Source: Leptothoe kymatousa TAU-MAC 1615 (GTDB taxonomy: Bacteria > Cyanobacteriota > Cyanobacteriia > Phormidesmidales > Phormidesmidaceae). Taken from it: 64,000 bases of DNA. The position numbers were made by a program, and so were the translations under genes. Positions 1 through 10,119 of the stretch are shown here, piece by piece (the stretch's first letter is position 1; every line of letters starts with the position of its first letter). The DNA is taken from assembly GCF_018739865.1 (NCBI RefSeq), contig NZ_JADOER010000005.1, forward strand, positions 109,431 to 173,430, written 5' to 3'. The notes beneath the pieces were generated by a model. It ran no database searches. It saw only the letters and a list, made by a program, of their open reading frames with translations, and had not been told where the DNA came from.

Positions 1-356
1 ACCTCATAGACAGTAGATCCAATCATCTGCTGCTGAGGTTCCAACAGCACAGTTATAGCGTTCCCATGGTCCACCGCCTGTTGCCGTAGGTGATCTAACC
101 AATCTGGCAAACTCGATGCGACCTGGGTCAGATCAAACGATAGATGATAATAGCCAGTGTAATGCTCATCACTGAAAGCATCGGCCGCTGGCTGCGGTTC
201 TGGCACCTGCATCAGCTCAATGCGCCCCCCCAGACCTTCCATCCAGCAGGCTAGGGTCACCCCAGCGGTAAACCGTTCAATCACCTCAAACCCTAACAGC
301 TCATAGAACACAATAGCCCGATGGATATCCGCCGTACGGATAGACGCGTGGTGCAT
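1..356 (-). CDS. VOC/glyoxalase-family protein (C-terminus truncated by window edge)
   Basis: Minus-strand translation from CAT at 354-356: MHHASIRTADIHRAIVFYELLGFEVIERFTAGVTLACWMEGLGGRIELMQVPEPQ...; VOC-like pattern; open to window edge. Confidence 0.75.
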   Translation of the reverse strand, partial: MHHASIRTADIHRAIVFYELLGFEVIERFTAGVTLACWMEGLGGRIELMQVPEPQPAADAFSDEHYTGYYHLSFDLTQVASSLPDWLDHLRQQAVDHGNAITVLLEPQQQMIGSTVYE

Positions 357-384
357 AGTGATTTTGAGTTAGTGCAACACCAAT

Positions 385-894
385 CTATTCAAAAAATTTC
401 AAATACCGATAATTATTCGGCACACCAGGTTCTTTTTCCAAATCAAAATTAATCACTTCCCACTGGGGCACCTCGGTGGATGAGGGACTAAACGCAACTG
501 GCAAACCGTAGAGCCGAGGACTGCTAGAATCCACTTGACCTCGCCAGGGCGTGCTGTACTCCAAATAAGACTTCACCAGCGACCGATAACGCTCCGCAAT
601 AATCACCCGCGTTGCCCGATATCCCTCAGTATACAAACGATCCAGGGCCTCATGAATCTCAAACCGAATCCCATCGGGATGGGTATGCTGCCGATACCAT
701 TCCCCTTCCCACTGACGCCAGTGACGCCCCGACTGTACGTGCACCAAATCGCGGGTGTCAAGGCTGACCTCGAAAGCACCATGGCGGGTACAGAGGTAGC
801 TATCTGTCAACGTAAGTGCCGGAATCATTTGCCGACAGTGGGGGCATTTTATCTCTGGCCCATAAAACGGATACTGAGAAGCAGAATTTATCAT
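385..894 (-). CDS. Conserved cyanobacterial protein, TIGR02652-like, with CxxC zinc-binding-like N-terminus
   Basis: ORF 169 aa, CPHCRQMIPALTLTDSYLCTRHGAFE...; resembles the TIGR02652 family. Confidence 0.7.
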   Translation of the reverse strand: MINSASQYPFYGPEIKCPHCRQMIPALTLTDSYLCTRHGAFEVSLDTRDLVHVQSGRHWRQWEGEWYRQHTHPDGIRFEIHEALDRLYTEGYRATRVIIAERYRSLVKSYLEYSTPWRGQVDSSSPRLYGLPVAFSPSSTEVPQWEVINFDLEKEPGVPNNYRYLKFFE

Positions 895-1259
895 GCGGGT
901 TTATTAAAACACTGATGCCCAAACTTTAACTGGCCGGTCTCAACTGCCCCAATGTTGAACCCAGGAAAACCGTTCTTTTTGGAGCCGCACCATGGTACAC
1001 CCCAGACAACGCCAATCAGGATTGTGCTCGCTTTATTATAACGGGAGAAAAAAGCATGCTTTGCCCTAACCGATATTATTTCAGAGCATTCCATAGGTTG
1101 ATGCGGCTGTAAACGATAAAAACCATCCCCTAGGCCCCGTTATCTGCCGAGACTTTAGAGCGGACCCCATATGGGAAAATCACAACGCCATCTATCCTAC
1201 AGTCAGCCTTCAAAATACAGCTGAAACCCCTGACAACTTAACGATTTTTAAGTAATTCC

Positions 1260-1805
1260 GTGGCACATACCTCCCCCATTTTGACCGTCCCTGGTGGCGT
1301 TTGGCCGGCACCAGACATCTCCCAAAGCGCTTTTGTAGCCCCCAATGCGACCATCCTGGGGCAAGTAGAGATCGAACAAGGTGCCAATATTTGGTACGGA
1401 GCTGTGATCCGAGGCGACGTGGAACGTATCCACATCGGCGCCCATAGTAACGTGCAAGATGGGGCCGTTCTCCATGGCGACCCTGGCCAACCCACCATCC
1501 TCGAAGACTATGTCACCATCGGCCATCGCGCTGTTGTCCACAGTGCCCATATTGAACGCGGCTGCCTGATTGGCATCGGTGCCATTATTCTCAATGGCGT
1601 TCGCGTTGGCACAGGGAGCATAGTTGGCGCCGGCGCTGTGGTGAATAAAGATGTTCCCCCTGGGTCGTTGGTGGTTGGGGTCCCTGGCAAAGTGCTCAAA
1701 CCCCTGGCCCAAGAGCAAATCGACCACCTGATTGACCACGCTAAAAAGTATGAGCAATTAGCGCTGGTCCATGCGGGCAATGGCACCGATCTGGGCTTTG
1801 AATAA
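1260..1805 (+). CDS. Gamma-carbonic anhydrase family protein (left-handed beta-helix hexapeptide repeats)
   Basis: GTG-start ORF; NATILGQVEIEQGANIWYGAVIRGDVERIHIGAHSNVQDGAVLH...YVTIGHRAVVHSAHIERGCLIGIGAIILNGV typical of gamma-CA/PaaY-like proteins. Confidence 0.9.
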   Translation: MAHTSPILTVPGGVWPAPDISQSAFVAPNATILGQVEIEQGANIWYGAVIRGDVERIHIGAHSNVQDGAVLHGDPGQPTILEDYVTIGHRAVVHSAHIERGCLIGIGAIILNGVRVGTGSIVGAGAVVNKDVPPGSLVVGVPGKVLKPLAQEQIDHLIDHAKKYEQLALVHAGNGTDLGFE

Positions 1806-1931
1806 CGCCCCGCCCTCGGTTCTAGCTCCGTCATGCCCTAGGGCCCAACACGGCCCAACGCTATAGTGATGGGTCCCCTGAGCCCTCTCTCTGAATCACT
1901 TTCACCCCTGTCTACCGCTTTATTGCCAACG

Positions 1932-2870
1932 ATGACCGCTAAATTTTTTCACACCGACGATCGCCTCCAAAAAAAACTGAGCCAGGTGCTCGACCTTACC
2001 TGGGCCAGATTTCCCAACCTGGCTCAAAACCAAATTGCCGTTACGTGGCTCACATACGCGCCCCCCTATAGCGTTAATACCGGCGGCGCACTGAGTCCGG
2101 AGGAATTTTGGAAGCAGCAACCCCAGGGGGCTAGCTACCGTGGGGTGGAACTCATCTACCCGGCCAGTGTAGTCAAGCTGTTTTACTTAGTGGCTATCCA
2201 CGAATGGCTCGAACGGGGCATGACCCAAACCAGCCTAGAGCTAGAACGCGCCGTGAAAGACATGATCGTCGATTCCAGTAACGACGCCACTGGCTATGTC
2301 ATGGATGTCCTCACCGGCACCACTAGCGGCCCCGAGATACCAGCCGGCCCGTTTGAGACTTGGAAACATCAGAGAAACCTGGTAAATCGCTATTTACAAA
2401 GCCTGCATTGGCCAGAACTGACCACCATTAATGCCAACCAAAAAACCTGGTGTGATGGCCCCTACGGTCGCGAGCGTGCATTTTTGGGCGATGGCTACGA
2501 AAACCGCAATATGCTCACCACCGAGGCCTCGGCTCGACTGCTCCATAGCATTGTGGGCGGGGTGGCGGTCAATGCCCAGCGATCGCAAAACATGATGACG
2601 CTGATGAAGCGAGACCTCGACCCTAAAGTACTCGCCGCCGATCCAGAAAATCAGGTGACGGGATTTTTAGGTGCGGGCGTCCCCGTGGCCACACAGGTTT
2701 GGTCCAAAGCAGGACTCACCAGCAAAGTACGCCATGACGCAGCCTACATTGAAGCGGAAGGTAGCCATCCCTATTTGCTAGTCGTCTTCACCGAAGGCAC
2801 AGAGCACAGCACCAACGAAGAGATTTTGCCCTTCGTGTCAGCCCAGATTCTAGAGCTCATGAAAGTTTAG
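1932..2870 (+). CDS. Serine hydrolase, class A beta-lactamase-like
   Basis: YPASVVKLFYLVAIHEWLERG (SxxK) and DSSNDATGYVMD (SxN) motifs; internal Met at 1932 preferred over 1866. Confidence 0.8.
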   Translation: MTAKFFHTDDRLQKKLSQVLDLTWARFPNLAQNQIAVTWLTYAPPYSVNTGGALSPEEFWKQQPQGASYRGVELIYPASVVKLFYLVAIHEWLERGMTQTSLELERAVKDMIVDSSNDATGYVMDVLTGTTSGPEIPAGPFETWKHQRNLVNRYLQSLHWPELTTINANQKTWCDGPYGRERAFLGDGYENRNMLTTEASARLLHSIVGGVAVNAQRSQNMMTLMKRDLDPKVLAADPENQVTGFLGAGVPVATQVWSKAGLTSKVRHDAAYIEAEGSHPYLLVVFTEGTEHSTNEEILPFVSAQILELMKV

Positions 2871-2923
2871 AGTTCCCTGACAGTCTGCGAGCAAAGCCCA
2901 GTCCTCAGCCGGGCTCAACACCA

Positions 2924-3090
2924 TCAGCCCCCAAGCCAAAGCCCCTGCCCTCCGATGGATGCATCCACCGGAGGATAAACCTTGCGGCCATTGGTTTCCA
3001 GCCGCTTAGCCCAAGCCCAGCTATGGGTCAGCGGTCCCCAAAAGTAAGCATGGGGAACCCCAAACGCCTGACGCCAGGCCTGGGCCGATT
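2924..3090 (-). pseudogene. Possible orphan C-terminal coding remnant
   Basis: Minus-strand reading AQAWRQAFGVPHAYFWGPLTHSWAWAKRLETNGRKVYPPVDASIGGQGLWLGG* lies just downstream of an in-frame stop; no start codon or upstream body. Confidence 0.35.
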
Positions 3091-3260
3091 AAACTTTCAC
3101 CACAGAAATTAAGCCAAACTGCCGTATCAAAGGATTACAAAACTTGATATAAGCAGTATGGAAATGTGTTCGTTATTGGCAACGCTGTAACGGGTGTATC
3201 GGGTAGTGCAATCCACCCGACCAAGCAAGTCAACTGTTTTGGTTAGAGGAGTAAAGAACA

Positions 3261-3887
3261 ATGTCTATCACATATCGGCTAAGACGCCATGCATCAACGC
3301 TGTGCAAGGCATTAGTCATCGGCATAGGGCTAGCAGCCGTTAATAATGAAATCGCGCAGGCTCAAACCCAGAGCGTACAAACACAGACAATAGCCCTAGA
3401 TTCGGAGGTTATTAACCCCGCTAAGCTCAAGGAAACTCCCTTAGAACTTGCTCAACGTCGGGGACGTCGCAGCAGTGATGGCACCACAAGTGACTTTATT
3501 GGCCTTGGCCTTAGCCTTGGCACAGGGGATGGCGATGGTGCCCTAGAGGAGCTGGGTTTAGCCGCCATTAGCAAACTTAGCTTTGCCCCACAGCTATCGG
3601 TTCGCCCCGCCGTCGTTGTCAACGATTCAGCGGCCGTCATTGCCCCTGTCACCTACAACTTTCAGTCACCGGCAACCTTGTTTAATGCCAGTATTTTTCC
3701 CTATGTTGGCGGCGGCATTGCCATTAATGCCACAGAAGATGATGTGGCACCGCTGGTGAGCGCCGGTGTTGATGTGCCCTTTAGCGAAAGGATGACGTTA
3801 AATGGTCAGAGCAATATCACCCTAGCGGATGACATTACCGTCCATTTTATGTTCGGCCTAGGCTACAACATCGATGGCCTATTTTAG
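3261..3887 (+). CDS. Hypothetical secreted/outer-membrane-like protein
   Basis: ORF 208 aa with signal-peptide-like N-terminus and Gly-rich amphipathic beta-type C-terminal half ending in F. Confidence 0.6.
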   Translation: MSITYRLRRHASTLCKALVIGIGLAAVNNEIAQAQTQSVQTQTIALDSEVINPAKLKETPLELAQRRGRRSSDGTTSDFIGLGLSLGTGDGDGALEELGLAAISKLSFAPQLSVRPAVVVNDSAAVIAPVTYNFQSPATLFNASIFPYVGGGIAINATEDDVAPLVSAGVDVPFSERMTLNGQSNITLADDITVHFMFGLGYNIDGLF

Positions 3888-4049
3888 CCATGGGCTAAGG
3901 CAAAGCTGCCCCAGCACGGTGCAGTAAAACATCCGCTATTGACAAGGCCTCTGCCACTACCCTAGCTCGATCGATCGGACAATCGATGCGAAGGAAGTAG
4001 CGGAGGTTCTTGCTAATCGGGGCACTCTAGCCTAGGTTTTCAGGATGCA

Positions 4050-5492
4050 TTGATGGCTATAGCAACACCTTGGCAGCAGGTAGAGGCCCGATTTAAAGAC
4101 GTTTGGGGATACGACAGTTTTAGACCACCCCAAGATGATGTCATTCGGACACTTTTAGACAAAAAAGATGCGCTGATTGTTATGCCGACAGGCGGCGGCA
4201 AGTCTATTTGTTTTCAGCTACCTGCTTTGTTGCAACGGGGAGTAACGCTGGTCATTTCCCCCCTCGTGGCCCTGATGGAAGATCAGGTGCAAGAGCTCAA
4301 GCAGCGCCATTTAGCAGCAGAGCGTTTGCACAGTGCCCTGACACCTTTTGAGAAACGACAAACGCTACAAAAATTACAACAGAATTGGATTAGGCTGTTA
4401 TATCTCTCCCCAGAAACGTTGCTGAGTCGGCGGGTGTGGGAAACGCTGTGTTTACCAGACGTGCAGATCAATGGGTTAATTTTGGATGAGGCCCATTGTT
4501 TGGTGCAGTGGGGAGATACCTTCCGTCCCAGCTATCGAAGATTGGGCGCGGTCAGAAGCACGTTGCTCAGCCATAAGCCGAGGGGAACCAAACTGCCCAT
4601 TGCAGCATTTACGGCCACGGCTAACCCGGCAGCCCAGCAAACAATTTGCAACGTGTTGCGGTTACAACAGCCCAAAGAAATCAAACTGAGCCCCTATCGA
4701 CCCAATTTAAATTTGGCCGTAAAAGTGGTCTGGACACCCCGGGGACGTCGCCGGACCATGAGACAGTTTATTCAGGCCCATCCAGGGCAAGCGGGGTTGG
4801 TCTATGTACGCACTCGCAAAACAGCTGAAGAGCTAGCCCAGTGGTTAAAGCCCCAAGGGTTTTCGGTGGAGGCTTACCATGCGGGGCTAACCAGTGGAAA
4901 CCGACGACGCATTGAAGCAGACTGGATTGCGGGAGACTGTCAGTTTGTGGTGTGCACCAGTGCTTTTGGCATGGGCATCAACCATCCAAGGGTGCGGTGG
5001 GTCTGCCATTTTCATGCCCCCAGCACCCTGAGTGAATATGTCCAGGAAATTGGTCGCGGTGGTCGTGATGGCAAACCGGCCGATGCCCTCACGTTGGTCA
5101 GTGAGCCCACGGGATGGCTAGATTCGGCAGATAAAAAACGCTGGCAGTTTTTCTCGGAAAGTGAACGTAAACTGAAACAAGAGGCTCAGCAGTTAATCAA
5201 GTCCCTATCTGCCACGGGGCACATTGACCAGGTGTTGCAACAGAATGGCAAAGCCGCTACGGCATTAGCGCTGTTACATAGCCAACAGAAGTTGATTTGG
5301 GAAGATCCATTTCACTATCGGTTAACCGAGGGTACAACGAGTAAACCGGGCAAAATCTACAACAGCATTCAGGAAATTAAAGACTATTTATTTAGTCGCA
5401 AGTGTCGTTGGCAGACGCTATTGGTGCAGTTTGGGTGTACGGCGGAAGCCAACGGCATGCAGTGTGGCCATTGCGACACGTGCAAAAAATAG
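4050..5492 (+). CDS. recQ: RecQ-family ATP-dependent DNA helicase
   Basis: MPTGGGKSICFQLPALL, LDEAHCLVQWGDTFRPSYRRLG, QEIGRGGRDG and C-terminal Zn-binding CGHCDTC. Confidence 0.92.
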   Translation: MMAIATPWQQVEARFKDVWGYDSFRPPQDDVIRTLLDKKDALIVMPTGGGKSICFQLPALLQRGVTLVISPLVALMEDQVQELKQRHLAAERLHSALTPFEKRQTLQKLQQNWIRLLYLSPETLLSRRVWETLCLPDVQINGLILDEAHCLVQWGDTFRPSYRRLGAVRSTLLSHKPRGTKLPIAAFTATANPAAQQTICNVLRLQQPKEIKLSPYRPNLNLAVKVVWTPRGRRRTMRQFIQAHPGQAGLVYVRTRKTAEELAQWLKPQGFSVEAYHAGLTSGNRRRIEADWIAGDCQFVVCTSAFGMGINHPRVRWVCHFHAPSTLSEYVQEIGRGGRDGKPADALTLVSEPTGWLDSADKKRWQFFSESERKLKQEAQQLIKSLSATGHIDQVLQQNGKAATALALLHSQQKLIWEDPFHYRLTEGTTSKPGKIYNSIQEIKDYLFSRKCRWQTLLVQFGCTAEANGMQCGHCDTCKK

Positions 5493-5731
5493 CACCACAA
5501 GGCCTGTAGTATTCCCGCCCACCCTACATAATTCACCAATATTTTGGCTCAAAATCTTTTTCATTAAAAAACATTAAGCCAAATCAATCAATGATTTTTG
5601 TTTGGGCATGCTGGGACTCCACCCATGGGGTACGCATTTTTTAGGAGTGTCTAGTGTTCTAGGAATGATATCCGCCCAGACGAATTTATCTGGCAGCAAA
5701 CCATAAAACGACTAATTGGAAGGTTTTACCA

Positions 5732-5950
5732 ATGTCTGTAACAACTCAGAAAAACTTGACCACAATGTTTAGGACTGTGATCGGAGAGTACAGCCCTACT
5801 GATATCTTGATTGCTCTTGATGCCGCGGTCAAAAACCGTCCTGAATATACCCACTTAGCCAATGGCATTTGCGACACGCTGATAAATTTGGATAGTCCTA
5901 AAGCGCAAAGGTGGCGCGATCGCATTATTCTCAGGGACAACTCGTTCTAA
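5732..5950 (+). CDS. Hypothetical protein
   Basis: ORF 72 aa with upstream spacing consistent with a gene; no family recognised. Confidence 0.45.
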   Translation: MSVTTQKNLTTMFRTVIGEYSPTDILIALDAAVKNRPEYTHLANGICDTLINLDSPKAQRWRDRIILRDNSF

Positions 5951-6124
5951 AGCCACCAGGGTTTTCAGCCGACAACCAACGGCTGAAAACCCTCTGCCAC
6001 AAACCAATCCATAAATCGTAAGACCGTCACCAGCCACAACAACTTTAGCCATAGCGACAACTTACCCAAGAGACTTTCTTCTCCATCGCTTCAAAGAGAA
6101 TTCTCCTGAGTCCCTGGCAAATCA

Positions 6125-6400
6125 CTAGCTGCGACGAATCAGATCTAACCCAGAAATACCCGCAAACCCCGCAAAGAAATAGGCTGCAAATTTGGCAGGA
6201 TGAGAGTCTATCAGGGAATAGTTCGAGCCAATTAGCCGACCAGAATTGTCACTGGCGACAAAAATCAACAAAAATGCAATCGCACAGAGACCCAGCCCTT
6301 TAATCAGGATATAGCGTCTACCCTGGTTAGTATCGATGGGCTTAATCGGTGTCTTTTGCTGCATAGTTAGCTCTCGACGCTTTAGCTGTTTGCCATTCAT
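6125..6400 (-). CDS. Hypothetical small membrane protein
   Basis: ORF 91 aa with two hydrophobic segments; may start at internal Met (MQQKTPIKPID). Confidence 0.5.
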   Translation of the reverse strand: MNGKQLKRRELTMQQKTPIKPIDTNQGRRYILIKGLGLCAIAFLLIFVASDNSGRLIGSNYSLIDSHPAKFAAYFFAGFAGISGLDLIRRS

Positions 6401-6404
6401 GGAT

Positions 6405-6575
6405 CTACTCCTTACAGGGTGCCATTGTAATCAGGCCCACACCGCTTCCCATCAATAGGGCTGCTACACCAGAAACTTCTCGATTGGGAATCAGGCTAAT
6501 GGCCGTAAACAACAAACCGATCCCAAACATGACGCTGCCAAGGATCACGATTGTGCGTTGTGAAAAGTTCATCAT
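6405..6575 (-). CDS. Hypothetical small membrane protein (56 aa, below ORF-track cutoff)
   Basis: Minus translation MMNFSQRTIVILGSVMFGIGLLFTAISLIPNREVSGVAALLMGSGVGLITMAPCKE*; stop lies 4 bp before the next ORF (6400). Confidence 0.5.
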   Translation of the reverse strand: MMNFSQRTIVILGSVMFGIGLLFTAISLIPNREVSGVAALLMGSGVGLITMAPCKE

Positions 6576-6706
6576 AGCCAGTGCAGCCGGTATCTATAGA
6601 TCATTTTAGGGGGTGGGGGACGGAGCGCGGTTGCAGGACGACTATCGATGTTATAGCCATCGGCGAATACAGTACCCTTGGAGCTGTCAGTTCTACGTCA
6701 TTGCCC

Positions 6707-9022
6707 ATGCCTATCCCCGATCGTACTTTACACCTTCAGCTATTGCGGGATAGCCTGCGCCCGGGGCAACGTCGGTTAGCCGACTGGCGCGGTGGCCCCC
6801 TGGCGGTATCGGCGGTGCCTGGGTCCGGAAAATCGACGGGGATGGCGGCAGGCGCTGCGATCGCAATTGCCCACTTTCAACTCCATGGGCGTAAACAGCT
6901 CGTACTGGTTACATTTACCCGCTCCGCCGCCGCCCACATCAAGGCTAAAGTACGGCATCATCTCAAAGCCCTAAAGCTGCCCTACAACAGCTTTATTGTG
7001 CAAACGCTCCACGGTCTTGCCCTCAACATCGCCACCCATACACCCGAAATTTCTGGGATTGATCTAGAGACAACGACGCTTGTTTCCCCGAACCAAAGCA
7101 ACCGCTTAATTCGCACCGCCGTAGAAGCCTGGATCCACGAGGCCCCCGACCTTTATCAGCGTTTACTAGCGGGCCACAGTTTTGACGGAGAAGCCACCGA
7201 ACGCCTGCGCCGCCAGTCAGTTTTACGGACAGAAGTGCTACCCGCTTTAGCCTATACCGCTATCCATGAAGCCAAAAGTTCTGGCCTCCAGCCCGAAAAC
7301 CTGCGCCACATCGGTCAAAACGCGCCCGCTAACCCCTATCAACTCTTGGATGTGGCCGCCGGACTCTATGGTCAATATCAAACCTTACTCAACCAGCGGG
7401 GCCTAATTGACTACGATGACATGATTTTAGCGGCCCTAAGAGCACTAGAAGACCCAGATGTCTGTCACCGCTGGCAAACCCAGTTTTTCGCAGTGTTTGA
7501 AGACGAAGCTCAAGATTCATCGCCGTTACAGACCCAGCTCCTAGAAAAGTTGGCGGCCGCGCCAGCCCCTGCCCCCAGCCACGGCGATGCTACCCCCAGC
7601 CCAGACACACCAACGAAAAATCTCGTCCGCGTTGGGGATCCAAACCAGGCAATTAATTCCACCTTCACCCCCGCCGACCCGGTTTTCTTCAACCAGTTTT
7701 GCGACGCCAATCGCCCGGATCGCCTAGCCACCATCGCCCAGGCTGGCCGTAGTACGGAGGCGATTATGGCGGCAGCAAACCATATGCTCCAGTGGGTCAA
7801 TCAGCGGTTGGCAGAGCCCCCATTTCGCGACCAAGCCATTTTGCCTGTGCCCCCCAACGATCCACAACCCAACGCCAATCCGGCCCCCCTAGGGCAGGGG
7901 GTGGAACTGCTCAAACCCTATGATGTGACTCAATCGGTGCAGCGCCTTGGGCAACGGGTGAAAACCCTGATTAACGATTGGAAACAGCTTAAAGATGAGG
8001 CCCTACCCACCCTAGCGGTGTTAGTGCGAGAGAATCGCCAGGGCCGGTTTCTGCGGGAAATTTTAGAAGATCCACAACGGCTAGGATTTGATTTTATAAA
8101 AGACACCGGCCTAAAAATCTACGATGTGGGCAGTCGCGATCGCAACAACCAAGTGCCCCTAGAAATGTTGCGGCTGATGCAATTTATCGAACGGCCCCAT
8201 TCCCCCGACTATTTAAAGGGGGCCCTACGGGTTCTAGTGGATCGTCAACGCATTCCCACCCAAGATCTCAACCCCCTCACCACCAACCCCGAACAGTTTT
8301 TATATCCAGGCCCCCTCGACCCACCGCTCAAAACAGAGCCCGCCATTAGCGCCCGCCGCTACTGCACCAGCCTCCTCCGGGCCCGGTTTGATCTGCCGCC
8401 TTACCACCTGCTCCCCTTCCTCGGCACCACCCTTAACTACAATCAAAGCGAGCTGGCCACCGCCGATAAGCTCGCCGCTCGCATTGCCCAACAAACCTCC
8501 GAAGACAGCAGCCTTAGCACCATGATTGGCGCCCTGCAGGAAATCGTCAGTGCCGAACGCTTTGATGCCATCGAAGCCGAAGATGCCGAAGCCCAATATA
8601 CCCGCCCCGGCCAGCTCACGATTATCACCATGCACAAGGCCAAGGGGCTAGATTGGGATGCCGTCTTTCTCCCCTTTCTCCACGCCAAACTCATCCCCGG
8701 CCAACCCTGGGTACCGCCCCAAACAGAATTTCTCGGCCCCGCCGCCAATCCCGTCTCGTTACCCGATGTTGTCCGCGCTCAAATTCGCGCCCATGTCCAT
8801 GGCCGGACAACGATCCCCAACATGGCCGCTGCCGGACAGCGGGCAACCCAGCTGAAGCAAGCAGAAGAATACCGTTTACTCTATGTGGCCATGACCCGCG
8901 CCAAACGATTGCTATGGATGAGTGCGGCCCAACAATCTCCCTTTGCCTGGAGCAATCCAGACAATCTACATGCTGGGGAGCCTTGCCCTGTGTTTTCTGA
9001 ATTAGAGCGGTTTATAGAATAA
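6707..9022 (+). CDS. UvrD/Rep-type superfamily 1 helicase
   Basis: AVSAVPGSGKSTGMAAGAA (Walker A), FAVFEDEAQDSSPLQ, VGDPNQAI, TIITMHKAKGLDWDAVFLPFLH, LLYVAMTRAKRLLW; start at internal ATG 6707. Confidence 0.92.
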   Translation: MPIPDRTLHLQLLRDSLRPGQRRLADWRGGPLAVSAVPGSGKSTGMAAGAAIAIAHFQLHGRKQLVLVTFTRSAAAHIKAKVRHHLKALKLPYNSFIVQTLHGLALNIATHTPEISGIDLETTTLVSPNQSNRLIRTAVEAWIHEAPDLYQRLLAGHSFDGEATERLRRQSVLRTEVLPALAYTAIHEAKSSGLQPENLRHIGQNAPANPYQLLDVAAGLYGQYQTLLNQRGLIDYDDMILAALRALEDPDVCHRWQTQFFAVFEDEAQDSSPLQTQLLEKLAAAPAPAPSHGDATPSPDTPTKNLVRVGDPNQAINSTFTPADPVFFNQFCDANRPDRLATIAQAGRSTEAIMAAANHMLQWVNQRLAEPPFRDQAILPVPPNDPQPNANPAPLGQGVELLKPYDVTQSVQRLGQRVKTLINDWKQLKDEALPTLAVLVRENRQGRFLREILEDPQRLGFDFIKDTGLKIYDVGSRDRNNQVPLEMLRLMQFIERPHSPDYLKGALRVLVDRQRIPTQDLNPLTTNPEQFLYPGPLDPPLKTEPAISARRYCTSLLRARFDLPPYHLLPFLGTTLNYNQSELATADKLAARIAQQTSEDSSLSTMIGALQEIVSAERFDAIEAEDAEAQYTRPGQLTIITMHKAKGLDWDAVFLPFLHAKLIPGQPWVPPQTEFLGPAANPVSLPDVVRAQIRAHVHGRTTIPNMAAAGQRATQLKQAEEYRLLYVAMTRAKRLLWMSAAQQSPFAWSNPDNLHAGEPCPVFSELERFIE

Positions 9023-9078
9023 AGCAGGTCTGTGCAGTTTTAGAATGGTTAGGTCAGTTCGTATTAACCAAAGCTCCT

Positions 9079-9387
9079 ATGTCTGCATCCGTGCTGAAAT
9101 TTTCTTCTGAAGACTGCGGTATTTGCCACAAAATGTCGTTTTACGACGCCAAGGTAGCTGATGAACTCGGGCTGAGCTTTGTCGATATAAAAATGCAAGA
9201 TACAGCCACCTACCGCAAATATCGAAAAGTTTTATTGGCCCAATATCCAGACAAGGCCGACATGGGCTGGCCCACTTACATTATTTGTGAAGAACCTGAA
9301 GGAGAATTTCAAATTTTAGGCGAGGTCAAAGGAGGGCACCCCAAGGGAGAGTTTCGGAAACGCCTCCAGGCAGTCATTGCCTCTTAG
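9079..9387 (+). CDS. Thioredoxin-fold protein
   Basis: VLKFSSEDCGICHKMSFYDAKVADELGLSFVDIKMQDT; CGIC active-site-like motif. Confidence 0.75.
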   Translation: MSASVLKFSSEDCGICHKMSFYDAKVADELGLSFVDIKMQDTATYRKYRKVLLAQYPDKADMGWPTYIICEEPEGEFQILGEVKGGHPKGEFRKRLQAVIAS

Positions 9388-9425
9388 GAGGATCGCCTCT
9401 TAGGAGGCAATGACTGCCTGGAGGC
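9362..9425. repeat. Long perfect inverted repeat (22 bp arms) overlapping the 3' end of the thioredoxin-fold gene
   Basis: gcctccaggcagtcattgcctc (9362-9383) / gaggcaatgactgcctggaggc (9404-9425); spacer repeats cctcttaggagg. Confidence 0.85.
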
Positions 9426-9469
9426 AATCCTCCTAAAATTTTCAGAAAATCGAAAAAATAATACTGAAC

Positions 9470-9498
9470 AAAAAAAAGCTGGGGATTAGATCCCCAGC
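9470..9498 (-). terminator. Intrinsic terminator, minus strand, downstream of psaK
   Basis: Minus strand GCTGGGGA-tctaa-TCCCCAGC followed by TTTTTTT. Confidence 0.75.
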
Positions 9499-9705
9499 CC
9501 AATAACAAGACAGTGTTGTTAAACGCGAATGTTATTTGAGAGTAGTGAACTAGGCCACCCGGTAGTAAATACCAGATAGCCCGTTGGATATTTAGCGACG
9601 CCGTTGCCGACCTGGAACGTAAATCAATCGTTAGAAGGTGCTATGGAAAACACCCTCTAGATGACAGCAGACCAAGCAATAACAACGACGCCTATCGGTA
9701 GTTTC

Positions 9706-9969
9706 TTAAAGAACGCCGATGCTAGCTAGGCCAATAATGGCACCGATACCGATCACATGACCGAGGCTAGTGCAGGCCAACATAGCGCCATGCCCCATTC
9801 CACCGAATAGCTCGGAGGAAGGTAGACCTAGACCAACGTTCTTGTGCTTAATACCGTAGTTACCGATTGCGATCGCAAGAATATTGCAAACAATCATGAC
9901 GAAACCCACCTTAGGGCTCCAAGCAACAGTGGCGGGAGTCACTGCCAATAAAGAAGGTAAGTAAAGCAA
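9706..9969 (-). CDS. psaK: Photosystem I reaction centre subunit PsaK
   Basis: 87 aa, two TM segments; CNILAIAIGNYGIKHKNVGLGLPSSELFGGMGHGAMLACTSLGHVIGIGAIIGLASIGVL. Confidence 0.92.
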   Translation of the reverse strand: MLYLPSLLAVTPATVAWSPKVGFVMIVCNILAIAIGNYGIKHKNVGLGLPSSELFGGMGHGAMLACTSLGHVIGIGAIIGLASIGVL

Positions 9970-10119
9970 TTTACCGTCTCCTCTCAGAAATAGTATGGTT
10001 TTGAAAACTGTGGGCCGACTCAGCGCAAACTAAGTACAAACCTTGTCATCATCTTTCATCAATGCGATAGATCAACGACCGCCTCGTTGCAAGACTTTAC
10101 AATGGGAGCATAAATACTC

